In this document: positions 52,401-60,784 of the stretch, in pieces
How positions within the stretch are numbered: the first letter of the stretch is position 1
Layout: each line of letters begins with the position of its first letter
Assembly (NCBI GenBank): GCA_942493035.1
Contig: OW818666.1
Span: forward strand, 2,170,001-2,234,000
DNA: 64,000 nt
Reading direction: 5' to 3'
DNA from: WRGT01 sp942493035
GTDB lineage: Bacteria; Spirochaetota; UBA4802; UBA5550
Notes under the pieces: model-generated
The model's input: the letters and a program-made list of their open reading frames with translations, nothing else
Databases searched by the model: none
Told to the model about the DNA's origin: nothing
Made by a program: the position numbers and the translations under genes

Positions 52401-52851
52401 CGAACTCTATAGCTTCAGCATCGCTTTTTATCGGCTTCTCAACTCCCGGTATTACCGGAACATTCGCTTTCTGAGCAACAAGTTTTGATTTTATTTTATC
52501 GCCAAGACTGTCGAGCATATGCGCTGTAGGTCCTATAAACTCTATTCCATTTTCAGCACACTTTGCCGAGAAGTCGGGATTCTCTGCAAGAAATCCATAA
52601 CCGGGATGAATAGCATCGACTCCTTTTTTAAGTGCAAGATTTATAATTTCCTCAATCCCCAGATATGCGTCAATAGGACCGCAGTTTGCGCCGATAAGAT
52701 ATGACTCATCAGATTTTGTCCTGAAAAGCGCATATCTATCCTCTCTGGAATATATTGCAACAGTACGAATACCCAGCTCATGACATGCGCGGATAATCCG
52801 TATGGCAATCTCCCCTCTGTTTGCAATTAGAACTTTTTTAAATGTCTTCAT
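49420..52851 (-). CDS. pyc: Pyruvate carboxylase
   Basis: This 1143-residue single-chain enzyme makes oxaloacetate from pyruvate and bicarbonate with ATP. The biotin carboxylase domain covers residues 1-460: KVLIANRGEIAIRIIRACHE, the ATP loop ASAGGGGRGMRIIRNE and the EMNPRIQVEHTVTEEVTG block. The carboxyltransferase domain is at about 530-800 (TDTSFRDAHQSLMATRLRTY, LHTHDTSGNGVATVLIAAES). The tetramerisation/CT-tail domain follows, and the biotin carrier ends the protein with LEAMKMETNITAPISG (biotinyl-Lys at about residue 1109). All parts are full length. It feeds the TCA cycle or gluconeogenesis. The MFS gene follows after five bases. Confidence 0.96.
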   Translation of the reverse strand: MKTFKKVLIANRGEIAIRIIRACHELGIRTVAIYSREDRYALFRTKSDESYLIGANCGPIDAYLGIEEIINLALKKGVDAIHPGYGFLAENPDFSAKCAENGIEFIGPTAHMLDSLGDKIKSKLVAQKANVPVIPGVEKPIKSDAEAIEFAKNCGYPIMLKASAGGGGRGMRIIRNEADLIAGFHSAGNEARKAFGNDDIFMEKYLEQPKHIEVQVLGDNYGNVVHLFERDCSIQRRHQKVIEFTPAISITEKQRAAICADAVKIAKAVDYKSAGTVEFLVDKDGNHYFIEMNPRIQVEHTVTEEVTGIDLVQSQILVAQGYRLDSDQIGIKSQDSIQSRGFAIQCRVTTEDPANGFAPDTGRIDVYRTGSGCGIRLDGGNGYTGSVISPYYDSLLVKIISHSRTFQDAINKAKRSIKELVIAGVKTNEGFLLNVLSHPVFQSGNCTTGFIESTPELFDIAPHDDSEVRILTYLGEKAVNETKGTTMEHDVPRIPVVPENLNLRGTKQILDEKGPAGVVEWIKSQNKLLLTDTSFRDAHQSLMATRLRTYDMLKIAEPTAFLAQDLFSLEMWGGATFDVAYRFLKEDPWERLDLLRKKVPNIMFQMLLRGANAVGYTNYPDNLIKEFIKESASAGIDIFRVFDSLNWLKGMEVAVEEVLKAGKIAEACVCYTGDILDTKRDKYSLEYYVKTAKEIENMGAQILGIKDMAGLLKPYAAEKLIKALKNEISIPIHLHTHDTSGNGVATVLIAAESGVDIVDASFNNMSGVTSQPALNSIVAALEYTDRETGLSRDNIQLISDYWNDIRPIYNKFESDLQSGTAEVYKYEIPGGQYSNFKSQVDSFGLGHKFVEVKEMYLTVNLMVGDIVKVTPSSKMVGDLAIFMVKNDLTPENILIKGRDMAFPDSVVSYYEGMMGQPVGGFSREIQDIVLKGKAPITCRPGELLPPVDFEKLKADLAKKMNRIPSNREVLSYALYPKVFDEFLAFIKKYGDLSMMDSPLFFDGLRRGTPFDVELAEGKIFIVELIQIGKIDSDGNRRVVFEVNGNRREMTILDKTYRSEKTTALSTQMADPDNPKEIGAGIPGSVSKILVKEGDTVKEGDSLLILEAMKMETNITAPISGVITTIAVKEGQRVKNGELLIRFE

Positions 52852-52894
52852 TTCATTTACCTTTTATCAGTTTCATTTCAGTTATTTTCACTTT

Positions 52895-52920
52895 AAAAAA
52901 AAAGAGGTTTATACACCTCT
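52895..52920 (-). terminator. Rho-independent terminator
   Basis: On the minus strand AGAGGTGTATAAACCTCT is followed by a run of about nine T. It lies between the kinase 53313-55085 and pyc, insulating pyc from upstream transcription. Confidence 0.7.
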
Positions 52921-53070
52921 CCTGAACCAATTATAAAAGAATGGTTTAACATGTCAATTTTTTCTCTTATCGGGAATTTTAAAGATTAGGGGTGAAATGA
53001 CCACAAGTCAGTGTTTTTTTGTTTGTGCCGGTTTATGGATAAACGCCCCCACTGTCGCGATGCAACATCA

Positions 53071-53254
53071 GTCAGCGCTTTTCGGACGTCGTGTCCGCGC
53101 CTGACACAGAAGCATCCTGTTTCTAGTCCCCCCGGTGAAAGGGTGGAGAGGAAATTCGAAATATTTAGAATCACCCTTTCACCATCTCACCATGGGCGAC
53201 GAACAGGATGTTCTAGTGTCGAGTGCCGGCAGGACGCCGGAAATGCACTCGACG
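53071..53254. repeat. GC-rich, densely folded intergenic region
   Basis: Stems seen: GTCAGCGC / GCGCCTGAC enclosing GGAC / GTCC (53071-53103); CGGTGAAAGGGTG / CACCCTTTCACC; CATCCTGTT / AACAGGATG; and GTCGAGTGC / GCACTCGAC enclosing CCGGC / GCCGG (53218-53253). The GC content is far above the flanks and no coding frame is credible. It may be a structured RNA or a composite mobile palindrome. Confidence 0.55.
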
Positions 53255-53312
53255 AAAGGTGCCCGTAGGGCGGATAGGTGCGGAGGATAAAAGCGGTCCG
53301 GTGAGGCAATCG

Positions 53313-55085
53313 CTACATACTCCTCTCAACAGGAAAATTAATTTTAAATTCTGTTCCGCCGATACGGTTTATTCTGATTGATCCGTTCAATTGCTGTATC
53401 ATCATTTTAACAAGAGTAAGTCCGAATCCCCGGCTGCCGGAAATTTCCAGAGCGTCAGGGAGGCCTGTTCCGTTATCACGGATACTTATCTCGACATGCT
53501 TTTCATCTTTCCTGACTATACGAACCTGAATAACTCCCGATCTGTCACCTGTGAATGCATACTTGACCGCATTTGTCAGAAGTTCATTTACAATCATCCC
53601 CACAGGAAAAAGAATACTGGAATCAAGAATCATCTCGTCAATTTCACTTGTTATTTTTATACGGCTTGAAGTTATATATGTTGAAGATATCTTTTCAATA
53701 AGATCAGAGAAATAGCCGCGGGCAGCCACTGAACGGTATTCACCCGATCTGTAGAGTATATCATATATACCCATCATGCTGATTACACGGCTTCTTGCGT
53801 CCTGGATAGCGTTGACCGCTTCGGGATTGACCATTGAGTCCATCTGCAGATAAAGAAGAGCTGCAATTGAACCCATGTTGTTCTTAACTCTATGATGAAC
53901 CTCTTTAAGAAGAAGATCCTTTTCATTCAGGAGCGAAAGAATTTTCTGCTCAGATCTTTTATTATCTGTAATATCAAATATCAGCGTAAAAAACCCGTTA
54001 ACAATTCCATCTATAACATGCGGAACAAGATGACCTCTTACAAACCGCTCTTCACCATTCCGGTCATTTGTGAAATTTTCAAATACAGCACGTTCACCCG
54101 CAAGAGCCATCTTGTAAAATTCAGATGATCTTTCATATGACTCCGGGGATAACAGTTCGCTTATCTTCATCCCGACAATCTTATCCCCGGGGATTCCATG
54201 CCATCGCTCGTAGGCATCATTGACATAGACAAACCGTTCATCTTTATCTACATATGATAAAAGAGCCGGCACGCCATCCATTACAAGATGAAGTTTTTCC
54301 TCGCTCTCCTGCAATGCTTTCTCAGCTTCAACTCTTGCGGTAATGTCGCGGGACGACGAAATAATTCCTGTAACAGTACCATCGGAATCTGCCAGTCTTC
54401 TGCTTGTAGTTTCAAGCCATATGAAGTTTTCATCCGCCATTCTGAACCTGTAATTAAATGTTACAATCTCCGGCTGATCAAGAAGACGATGGTACACATC
54501 AATGATCAGATGCCGGTCTTCAGGATGATAGTATTTAAATATATTATGTCCAAGGAGTTTTTCAGGATCGTGGCCGGTGAGAGTTTTACAAAGTGGAGAC
54601 ATATAGATAATATTCCCCGCAGTATCCATCCTTGATATTATATCAGTTGAATTTTCTGCAATAAAACGGTACTTCTCTTCACTCTCACGAAGTATTTCAG
54701 CAGATTCAAAAAGGCGGAAGGCCATCTTAATTGCAGATAGAATTACCGGATTGCCGGAACTCTTTACCACATAGCCGTAACGGGCAGCACCGTTAACCCG
54801 GTTGATCGTATCCTCGTCGCTGAAAGCAGTAAGAAAAACAACCGGTATATTTTTAATCTCAGCTATTTTCTCCGCTGCAACAATCCCGTCTATCCCCTTA
54901 CCTAAATCGATATCCATAAGAATAAGATCAGCCGCCGCATTGGACGCTACATACTCAACACACTCCTCACCGGAAGAGAGCGCTACAACTTCAAAACCTT
55001 TTTCTCTTAAAAACTTAGCCTGAGAAAAAGCAATAATATTATCATCTTCGACAAGAACTATCTTCTTTGCAGCATCACTGTTCAT
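53313..55085 (-). CDS. Receiver-PAS-PAS histidine kinase (HisKA_2)
   Basis: This 590-residue cytoplasmic protein has an N-terminal receiver (residues 8-125; IVLVEDDNIIAF, phospho-Asp in LILMDIDLGKG, Lys in YVVKSSG). Two PAS domains follow (about 140-260, YRFIAENSTDIISRMDTAGN; and 265-385). The HisKA_2 box has its His in LLKEVHHRVKNNMGSIAALL (about 400). The HATPase domain carries IVNELLTNAVKYAF, RDNGTGLPDALE and GFGLTLVKMMIQQ. The input receiver suggests it relays a phosphosignal from another kinase. IS30 sits just upstream of its start, about 100 bases away, and may affect its promoter. Confidence 0.9.
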   Translation of the reverse strand: MNSDAAKKIVLVEDDNIIAFSQAKFLREKGFEVVALSSGEECVEYVASNAAADLILMDIDLGKGIDGIVAAEKIAEIKNIPVVFLTAFSDEDTINRVNGAARYGYVVKSSGNPVILSAIKMAFRLFESAEILRESEEKYRFIAENSTDIISRMDTAGNIIYMSPLCKTLTGHDPEKLLGHNIFKYYHPEDRHLIIDVYHRLLDQPEIVTFNYRFRMADENFIWLETTSRRLADSDGTVTGIISSSRDITARVEAEKALQESEEKLHLVMDGVPALLSYVDKDERFVYVNDAYERWHGIPGDKIVGMKISELLSPESYERSSEFYKMALAGERAVFENFTNDRNGEERFVRGHLVPHVIDGIVNGFFTLIFDITDNKRSEQKILSLLNEKDLLLKEVHHRVKNNMGSIAALLYLQMDSMVNPEAVNAIQDARSRVISMMGIYDILYRSGEYRSVAARGYFSDLIEKISSTYITSSRIKITSEIDEMILDSSILFPVGMIVNELLTNAVKYAFTGDRSGVIQVRIVRKDEKHVEISIRDNGTGLPDALEISGSRGFGLTLVKMMIQQLNGSIRINRIGGTEFKINFPVERSM

Positions 55086-55182
55086 TAAATTCCCAATAAA
55101 GAGCTGAAATCAAAACTATTACTAATGATATAAAGCGAGAAAAAAATTACCACAAAATATTTTCAGTAATGTTAAAAAGTTT

Positions 55183-56279
55183 CCTGAATTCAAGTTTGAA
55201 ATGCAAAAGGAAATTAAAATAGTAGCCTCATGAGAAATCTCCATAAAGGATTGAGTCGACCAAAACCAAATCCGAGAGAGATACCCATGAGGCATTTTAA
55301 ACAAGTACAGTTTGAAGAAAGATTTGTCATGCAAAAAATGATTTATTCAGATAAGCCTGTGAAAGAAACTGCTGAATTATTAAATCGTGATAAATCAACA
55401 GTTTATCGCGAAATTGATAGGAATAAAACAAAAGGCTATCATGCACAAGAAGCTCAAGCGGAATATTTAAAGAGGAAAAATTTAAAAAAAGAAAGCTTGA
55501 TGTCAATGGCTTACTGCGTTTGATAGTTATAACCTTTTTAAGGAACGGCGATTCACCCGAATTAATTTCTCAATACCTAAAGACAATGTTTCTGGAAGAT
55601 GCATCAATGCACTTATCACACGAATCTATATATCAGTGGTTGTATGCTCAAAAAAATGAAAAGGGTGAATATCGTTTTACTCAATTTTTATTTATAAAAC
55701 GGAAGAAACGCCAAAATCGCTCAAATACCTATAAAAACAGGGCAAAAGATCCTTCGAAAAAGAATATAAGGGAACGCCCTGAAGAAGCAAATGATAAAAG
55801 CGAAATAGGCCATCTTGAGGGGGATCCGATTGTAAGCTCTGGAAATGATGCATATCTTCTTACTCTTGTGGAAAGAAAAGCAGCATTTACATGGGGTATT
55901 AAATTGCCTTCAAAAGATGCGGAAACTGTTACACGAGGAATTACAGAGGCTTTGGGTTCATTACCTGATGGATTTATTAAATCAATTACATTTGATAATG
56001 GTTCAGAATTTTGCATGCATAAGACAATTGAAAATGCTCTTAACTGTAATGTATATTTTGCTGATCCTTATTCCTCATGGCAACGAGGTCTTAATGAACA
56101 TATAAATGGGCGTATCAGATATTATCTTCCAAAGAAAAAAAGTTTCGCACACTTGACAGATGAATTTATTGATGATAGTATTTTTTCTATAAACGCAAGG
56201 CCGAGAAAATCCCGTGGTTGGAAATCTCCTGCTGATATTTTAAACTCCCATCTTGTCGCATTTCAAACTTGAATTCAGG
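55183..56279 (+). mobile_element. IS30-family insertion sequence, transposase frameshifted
   Basis: It is bounded by perfect 22-base inverted repeats at 55183-55204 and 56258-56279, containing CCTGAATTCAAGTTTGAA at the outer side. TTT on both sides may be a three-base target duplication. One transposase gene fills it. It lies between two minus-strand signalling genes. Confidence 0.88.
55287..56272 (+). pseudogene. IS30-family transposase, frameshifted
   Basis: ATG 55287 (MRHFKQVQFEERFVMQKMIY) begins the helix-turn-helix part with ETAELLNRDKSTVYREI. The frame stops at 55521-55523 after SLMSMAYCV. The next frame (55520-56272) resumes with FLRNGDSPELISQYLK and the DDE core: Asp in IGHLEGDPIVSS, Asp in SITFDNGSEF and Glu in WQRGLNEHINGRIRYYLPKK. 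A base change near 55500 explains the break. As written the protein cannot be made in one piece, although the ATGA-type junction might allow reinitiation. The element may be immobile. Confidence 0.85.
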
Positions 56280-56426
56280 TTTTTATTATGTCACCATTAA
56301 AAAACCGGCAAATACCTGCTTTCAGACAATGAATTATCAAATATAATTATTTTAATATATGATCACCTGCGGCTGGAAAATGAATTAAGCTTCCGGTTCC
56401 TGCTAGATTTTAAAGGGGATTATACA

Positions 56427-57077
56427 TTACTCTTTTGCCAGATTAAGGTCGGGATATAATTTTTGTGAACAATCGGGACATATACCGTGACTGAATTCCG
56501 CGTCGGAGTGTTCGCGGATATATAACTCAATCTGTGTCCAGTAACCCTTATCATCTCTGATTTTTTTACAGCTTGAACATATGGGGAGCATTCCTGAGAG
56601 TGTTCTGATTTTAGACAAAGCCTCCTGCAGATCTCTGATGAGTTTTTCGCGTTCCTCCTCCCCTCTTTTCCGCTCTGTAATATTTTTAGAGATACAGACT
56701 ACTGATGTTACTGTGCCATTCTCATCAACAATTGGTTTAACTGAAGTAATAAAAAACATATCCCCCGTATCCACGGGAACACGTACATCGAAGACAATTG
56801 TCTCGCCTGCTGCAAAAGCTTTCTTTACGACAGTCATCCGCTTCTCTGCTTCATCCTGCGAAAAGATGTCATATATTTTTTTGCCTATAATTTCAGCAGG
56901 TGTTTTCTTAAACGGTGTCGCGAATGCATTATTTACATAACGATATGTACCATCTTCAAGTATATTGAAAATCGGGTCTGTAGATTCATCGAGCACTATT
57001 TTCATCACATCCATTTTGTTACGGAGAGACTCAAGTTCAGAGACTAAAAAGTTTGTATCTTTATCATTGCCGTGCAT
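56427..57077 (-). CDS. PAS-domain protein with C-terminal four-cysteine module
   Basis: This 216-residue protein has one PAS domain (about 28-138; DPIFNILEDGTYRYVNNAFA) and a coiled helix. A C-terminal module follows, GMLPICSSCKKIRDDKGYW to HGICPDCSQKLYPDL, with two CxxC pairs. This tail is known from many PAS and receiver proteins of delta-proteobacteria and spirochaetes and probably binds zinc. There is no kinase domain, so it must act through protein contact. It is an isolated gene between IS30 and the divergent cyclase. Confidence 0.8.
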   Translation of the reverse strand: MHGNDKDTNFLVSELESLRNKMDVMKIVLDESTDPIFNILEDGTYRYVNNAFATPFKKTPAEIIGKKIYDIFSQDEAEKRMTVVKKAFAAGETIVFDVRVPVDTGDMFFITSVKPIVDENGTVTSVVCISKNITERKRGEEEREKLIRDLQEALSKIRTLSGMLPICSSCKKIRDDKGYWTQIELYIREHSDAEFSHGICPDCSQKLYPDLNLAKE

Positions 57078-57279
57078 TATTATCTCTCGAAAATCAGATT
57101 TTTAAAATAATAACTGCAATCCCCTTATTTGTCAAGGGCTAAATCTTATGGCATTCATCTTGCAAAATATCAGGGAGGAATAATAAAAAAGCCTGGCTCA
57201 AGTTAATAATTAGTTTACTTCATAATGAAACAGATATATAGTGCAATATATAATCTGTAGTACCGGTGGAGAATAAAAG

Positions 57280-58665
57280 ATGAATCTTAGAACTAAAATT
57301 TTCGTTATATTCGGAGTAACATTAGCCATAAACGTCTTTGTCGTTATATTCGGACTGACATTTGTTCTTGATAGTCTTTCTACAAAAATGATGAAAAAAC
57401 AGGCAGAGAATATAACTCTCTTTCTTCAGCATAGAATTACAGCATCGCTTAAAGATCCCGATCATGAAAATGCATTGAGATCGATAACGGCTGATTTTGT
57501 TATAGCAAAACATATCTCTGACGAAAGCAAGGGATTTGAACTTAAAAAAATTCTGCTGATAAAACAGGATTACACTGTTGAGGCGGCGTTTCCGGAAAGT
57601 GAGACCGGGACAAGCTACGCGGCACATGATGATATCCGTGACGCGTTTATAAATAAAAAAATGCAGACAGTTGATGAATCATATAAAGATCCAGACGGGA
57701 AAATTTCCAAAGACATAGATGTAGTATCCTTTTTTAATCCCATCAACGGCATACCAATGGTAATAGAAGTAAAACTCGATTTCACAGAGAGTATCACATT
57801 GCTGGAGGCTCAATATACAGCGATAGAAACCGGAGCAATAATCATCGCACTAACGCTGCTTACCGGTCTGCTGGGAACACTTCTGCTGATAATGGGTAGA
57901 ACAGTTATTCAACCGGTCATAAAAGTTACAAATGCCATGGAGGAGGTCGGAAACGGAAATCTTGAAATCTCTCTCCCTGAAAAATCAAATGATGAATTCG
58001 GTCTTCTTGCGAAACGTTTTAATGAAATGGTCAGCGGTCTGAAAGAAAAGTTCAGACTTTATAATTATGTATCGCAGGGAACAATTGACGCAGTCAAAGA
58101 ATCTCTTGATGAGAGCGGCGGACACAAAACGGCCCGCAAAATTCTTGTTCTATTCTTTTCAGATATCAGGGGATTTACAACATATTCCGAATCCCGTGAC
58201 CCCGGGATTGTAATCAGTTCTTTAAACAGAATACTATCACTCCAGTCCGATATCATTAAGAAATTCGGCGGTGACGTAGATAAGTTTGTCGGAGATGAGG
58301 TAATGGCGATTTTCAACGATCCGGCTGCTGCAATAGATGCGGCTCTTGAAATTCAGAAAAAAATGAGTGAAGAGCGGCATACCTTTGATGATCTGCATAT
58401 TGGTATAGGAGTTCACATCGGCGAGGTTATGCAGGGTGATGTGGGCTCTGCGGATATGCGTGACTTTACAGTTATCGGTGACAATGTAAATACGGCTGCA
58501 CGTCTTGAATCAGTTGCCGGAAAAGATGAAATACTCATCTCGGAAAATATAGCAAAAAATGAAAAAGTCCGGCACAGTTACCTCCTTAAGCCCAGAGGTG
58601 AACTTAAACTTAAGGGGAAGGAAGTCGCTATCAACACCTATCTTGTTACAGATAAGAAGAGTTAA
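57280..58665 (+). CDS. Membrane-bound class III adenylate/guanylate cyclase
   Basis: This 461-residue protein has a transmembrane helix (about 8-30), an extracytoplasmic sensor region and a second helix (about 180-205). A HAMP domain (about 205-265) and a class III cyclase domain (about 285-455) follow. The metal aspartates are in VLFFSDIRGFTTYSE and DKFVGDEVMAIF. The transition-state region is FTVIGDNVNTAARLESVAGK. It would make cAMP (or cGMP) on sensing an outside cue. No cAMP receptor is in the window. It ends three bases before the convergent gene 58668-59042. Confidence 0.9.
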   Translation: MNLRTKIFVIFGVTLAINVFVVIFGLTFVLDSLSTKMMKKQAENITLFLQHRITASLKDPDHENALRSITADFVIAKHISDESKGFELKKILLIKQDYTVEAAFPESETGTSYAAHDDIRDAFINKKMQTVDESYKDPDGKISKDIDVVSFFNPINGIPMVIEVKLDFTESITLLEAQYTAIETGAIIIALTLLTGLLGTLLLIMGRTVIQPVIKVTNAMEEVGNGNLEISLPEKSNDEFGLLAKRFNEMVSGLKEKFRLYNYVSQGTIDAVKESLDESGGHKTARKILVLFFSDIRGFTTYSESRDPGIVISSLNRILSLQSDIIKKFGGDVDKFVGDEVMAIFNDPAAAIDAALEIQKKMSEERHTFDDLHIGIGVHIGEVMQGDVGSADMRDFTVIGDNVNTAARLESVAGKDEILISENIAKNEKVRHSYLLKPRGELKLKGKEVAINTYLVTDKKS

Positions 58666-58667
58666 CA

Positions 58668-59042
58668 CTATCCTGCTATCATAAAAAACAGAAGCATTCC
58701 AAGTATCACAAACACAGCAAGCGCCAGACCGCGGATAAATTTTCCTCTTTTTTCGTGGAGATGCAGGCGGTAAACTTTTATCCCTGCATCGGTGAGAGGA
58801 TATCCTCCTCTGTAGAATACTCCCGATATATCCTTTCGATGTTTTTTAATAATAAAAGCTTCTTTATTAACATATCCTATATCTATCAGTTCCATGACAA
58901 TTGCCATCTGGCTTATATCGACCATCTCGATAGGTAGATCTTTTTTATCAGTTTTACTCTCTACATATAGAAGCGTTTCCATCAGAGGAAAATATTTTTC
59001 TCTATTCTCTTTAAGTTTATTCATTTGAGATTTATAGCTCAT
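58668..59042 (-). CDS. Tail-anchored hypothetical protein
   Basis: This protein of about 124 residues starts at ATG 59042; a TTG at 59054 is possible. It has a helical cytoplasmic part with LPIEMVDISQMAIVMELIDI and GYPLTDAGIKVYRLHLHEKR. One C-terminal transmembrane helix (GLALAVFVILGMLLFFMIAG) makes it a tail-anchored membrane protein. I recognise no family. Its stop is three bases from the cyclase stop on the opposite strand. Confidence 0.6.
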   Translation of the reverse strand: MSYKSQMNKLKENREKYFPLMETLLYVESKTDKKDLPIEMVDISQMAIVMELIDIGYVNKEAFIIKKHRKDISGVFYRGGYPLTDAGIKVYRLHLHEKRGKFIRGLALAVFVILGMLLFFMIAG

Positions 59043-59310
59043 GGTGTCAGGCAACCTTCGTTTTAAATTACTGTTCTGCAGTTTGTTTACAGTTATATGA
59101 GTTAATACATCTAAACTCGATTTAAAGTCAAATATATTATAAGGGACAACAGAAGACGCTTCCTCACTATATGATTTTTAATCCACCTCCACCAACCCCG
59201 GCCAAATATCTAAAAAAATAAAAAATTTTAATGCTACACAAAATTATACTAAACATATATACAGTTATTACGATAATATTATTATAAAATTATTCAAGAG
59301 GTGAGACATA

Positions 59311-59673
59311 ATGAAGATAGCTAATTTAAATACAGGTTTTAACGGAAATAATCAGTACGGAAAATCAGTCAGAGGGTCAGAGCCGATGCCGAACCATACG
59401 CCAGGCTACAGAAAAGCAAGCGGCGGTGAGGATTTTCTTGAAATTTCCGATGAGGCTGTAAAGCGTCACAAAGAGGCTAAAATTCTAAGCTTTGAAGAGG
59501 CACGGCTTAAGAAAGAAGCGGGATATACTGAAGCTTTAACAGAAAACTCAAATCTTCCGGATAGAACAAAAACCGGCAGAATTAGAGATATGATTGCCAA
59601 TGATAAATATAACTTCAATGACGGGAAAGTGCTTGGCGAGACTGCTGAGAGAGTAATCGCGCTTTTCAGATAA
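59311..59673 (+). CDS. FlgM-like putative anti-sigma-28 factor
   Basis: This 120-residue, mostly disordered protein has the FlgM pattern: an N-terminal flexible part with EDFLEISDEAVKRHKEAKIL. The C-terminal helical part is RTKTGRIRDMIANDKYNFND, followed by GETAERVIALF, where FlgM contacts sigma-28. If correct it would hold back flagellar late-gene transcription until secreted. No flagellar genes are next to it in the window, which weakens the call. The ribosome site is GAGGTG. Confidence 0.5.
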   Translation: MKIANLNTGFNGNNQYGKSVRGSEPMPNHTPGYRKASGGEDFLEISDEAVKRHKEAKILSFEEARLKKEAGYTEALTENSNLPDRTKTGRIRDMIANDKYNFNDGKVLGETAERVIALFR

Positions 59674-59695
59674 ATGGATAACGGGCGGAGATCAT

Positions 59696-59764
59696 TCACT
59701 CCGCCCCGCAGCATTTTTTATATTTCTTACCGCTTCCGCATGGGCATAGGTCGTTTCTCTCCTA
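59696..59764 (-). pseudogene. Orphan SEC-C zinc motif remnant
   Basis: On the minus strand 20 codons read RNDLCPCGSGKKYKKCCG and end at TGA. That is the complete SEC-C motif found at the C-terminus of SecA and related proteins. An in-frame TAG stands right before it and there is no start codon. It is the tail of a lost gene. Confidence 0.6.
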
Positions 59765-59967
59765 TTTAACTGCATTCTTTGATGTTTCAGGATGAAATAA
59801 ATACCCTTCTCTCTGCTGTATTCTTTGACAAATGATTCGATATGATGTGTTGACCGCCGATAAGCTGCGCTTTAAATATCTTTCACTCTATCGATCTATG
59901 ATAGAGAATTTACTTTTGACTTGATTATATGGTAATAATAGATTATTAAAATATTTACGGATGTTAT

Positions 59968-60191
59968 ATGAAAAATGCCATCATTGATGAAGTGACTTCT
60001 CTACCTATTAATCAACGGGCTGAACTAATTGATATTCTTATTAAAAGCCTCAACCCTTCTCTTAACAGTAAAATTGAAAAATCCGGGAAAAAGAAGATGA
60101 ACGACGTGCCATGGAGAAAATAAAAGGTGAGGTTAAAACAGTCTCATCTGATTCAGTAATAAATGGTATTCGTAAAAGACCTGGTAAATGA
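59968..60191 (+). pseudogene. Addiction-module antitoxin (TIGR02574-like), frameshifted
   Basis: The first frame (59968-60123) reads MKNAIIDEVTSLPINQRAEL, then IDILIKSLNPSL. The second frame contains DERRAMEKIKGEVKTVSSDS, the typical end of such antitoxins (ExxRRxxxxxxGEVKTVS). The break lies near 60085-60095 in GGGAAAAAGAAGATG. The second frame ends at TGA 60189-60191, overlapping the ParE-like ATG by four bases. Confidence 0.7.
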
Positions 60192-60310
60192 AAGTGCAGT
60201 TTAATCCGAAAGCAGTACCTGAACTTAATGCAGCTGTTGATTATTATGAATCACTCCGTCAATCTCAACACAATAATACTCCCCTCTCCATGTGGAGAGG
60301 GCCGGGGTGA
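60188..60310 (+). pseudogene. ParE/RelE-type toxin, truncated by a palindrome
   Basis: The start MKVQFNPKAVPELNAAVDYY is the first strand and helix of ParE/RelE toxins. After about 28 codons the sequence enters the family-4 palindrome at 60281 and ends with a spurious GPG and stop. The remaining 60 or so residues are absent. With the frameshifted antitoxin upstream this is a dead module. Confidence 0.72.
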
Positions 60311-60312
60311 GG
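60281..60312. repeat. Family-4 palindrome with GGCCGGGG tail
   Basis: The stem CCCTCTCCA / TGGAGAGGG (60282-60301) is followed by CCGGGGTGAGG. Same plan as 22597-22640. It interrupts the ParE gene. Confidence 0.65.
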
Positions 60313-60409
60313 TCAGAACATATCTGAATAATAATTATTGACAAAACTTATTCCGGCAGACTTATAATTATTCTATAAAATATTGATTAAAAACCCCTTC
60401 TGTTTATGA

Positions 60410-60592
60410 ATGACAGCAATGGATAAGACAGGATTCAGCTGCACTGTAGAAGATGACAAAATAAAAGAATATATAAAGCTCACAACCGAAGAGAAGCTTA
60501 TCCGGCTTCAGGGGATTGTAGATTTTACAAATATGGTTCTCAGCGATAGAGAGAAGAAGTTTCAGAGTAAACTGAGGCGATGCGAGATTTAA
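60410..60592 (+). CDS. Short hypothetical protein
   Basis: This 60-residue frame contains DDKIKEYIKLTTEEKLIRLQ, a helix pattern seen in many small proteins of unknown function, and ends KKFQSKLRRCEI. Start at 60410 or at ATG 60419. No ribosome site is strong. It may be real because its codon use is natural and the helix pattern is familiar. No function can be proposed. Confidence 0.45.
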   Translation: MTAMDKTGFSCTVEDDKIKEYIKLTTEEKLIRLQGIVDFTNMVLSDREKKFQSKLRRCEI

Positions 60593-60602
60593 CGCGTTCA
60601 CA

Positions 60603-60652
60603 GGGAATTAAATGTAGGCTCGTAGCGCGCTACGAGCCTACATTTAATTCCC
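60603..60652. repeat. Perfect 50-bp palindrome
   Basis: Two 25-base arms meet without a loop: GGGAATTAAATGTAGGCTCG and TAGCG, then the exact reverse complement ending CCC. It lies between the short protein and mutS2. Confidence 0.8.
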
Positions 60653-60784
60653 AACGTGCCGCAATTGCTTGCCTACCGGGAAAACCTTTATTTCATCATT
60701 TAATCCAACATACTCTGAAATTAAATTATTGACACATAAAACTACCCTGTGCCTCCAATATAAAAAACAACAAAGAAAGTTAAA

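Noticed and set aside
60729..60761. Promoter for mutS2
   Set aside because: TTGACA is present but the best -10 candidate is about 21 bases away, too far to support.
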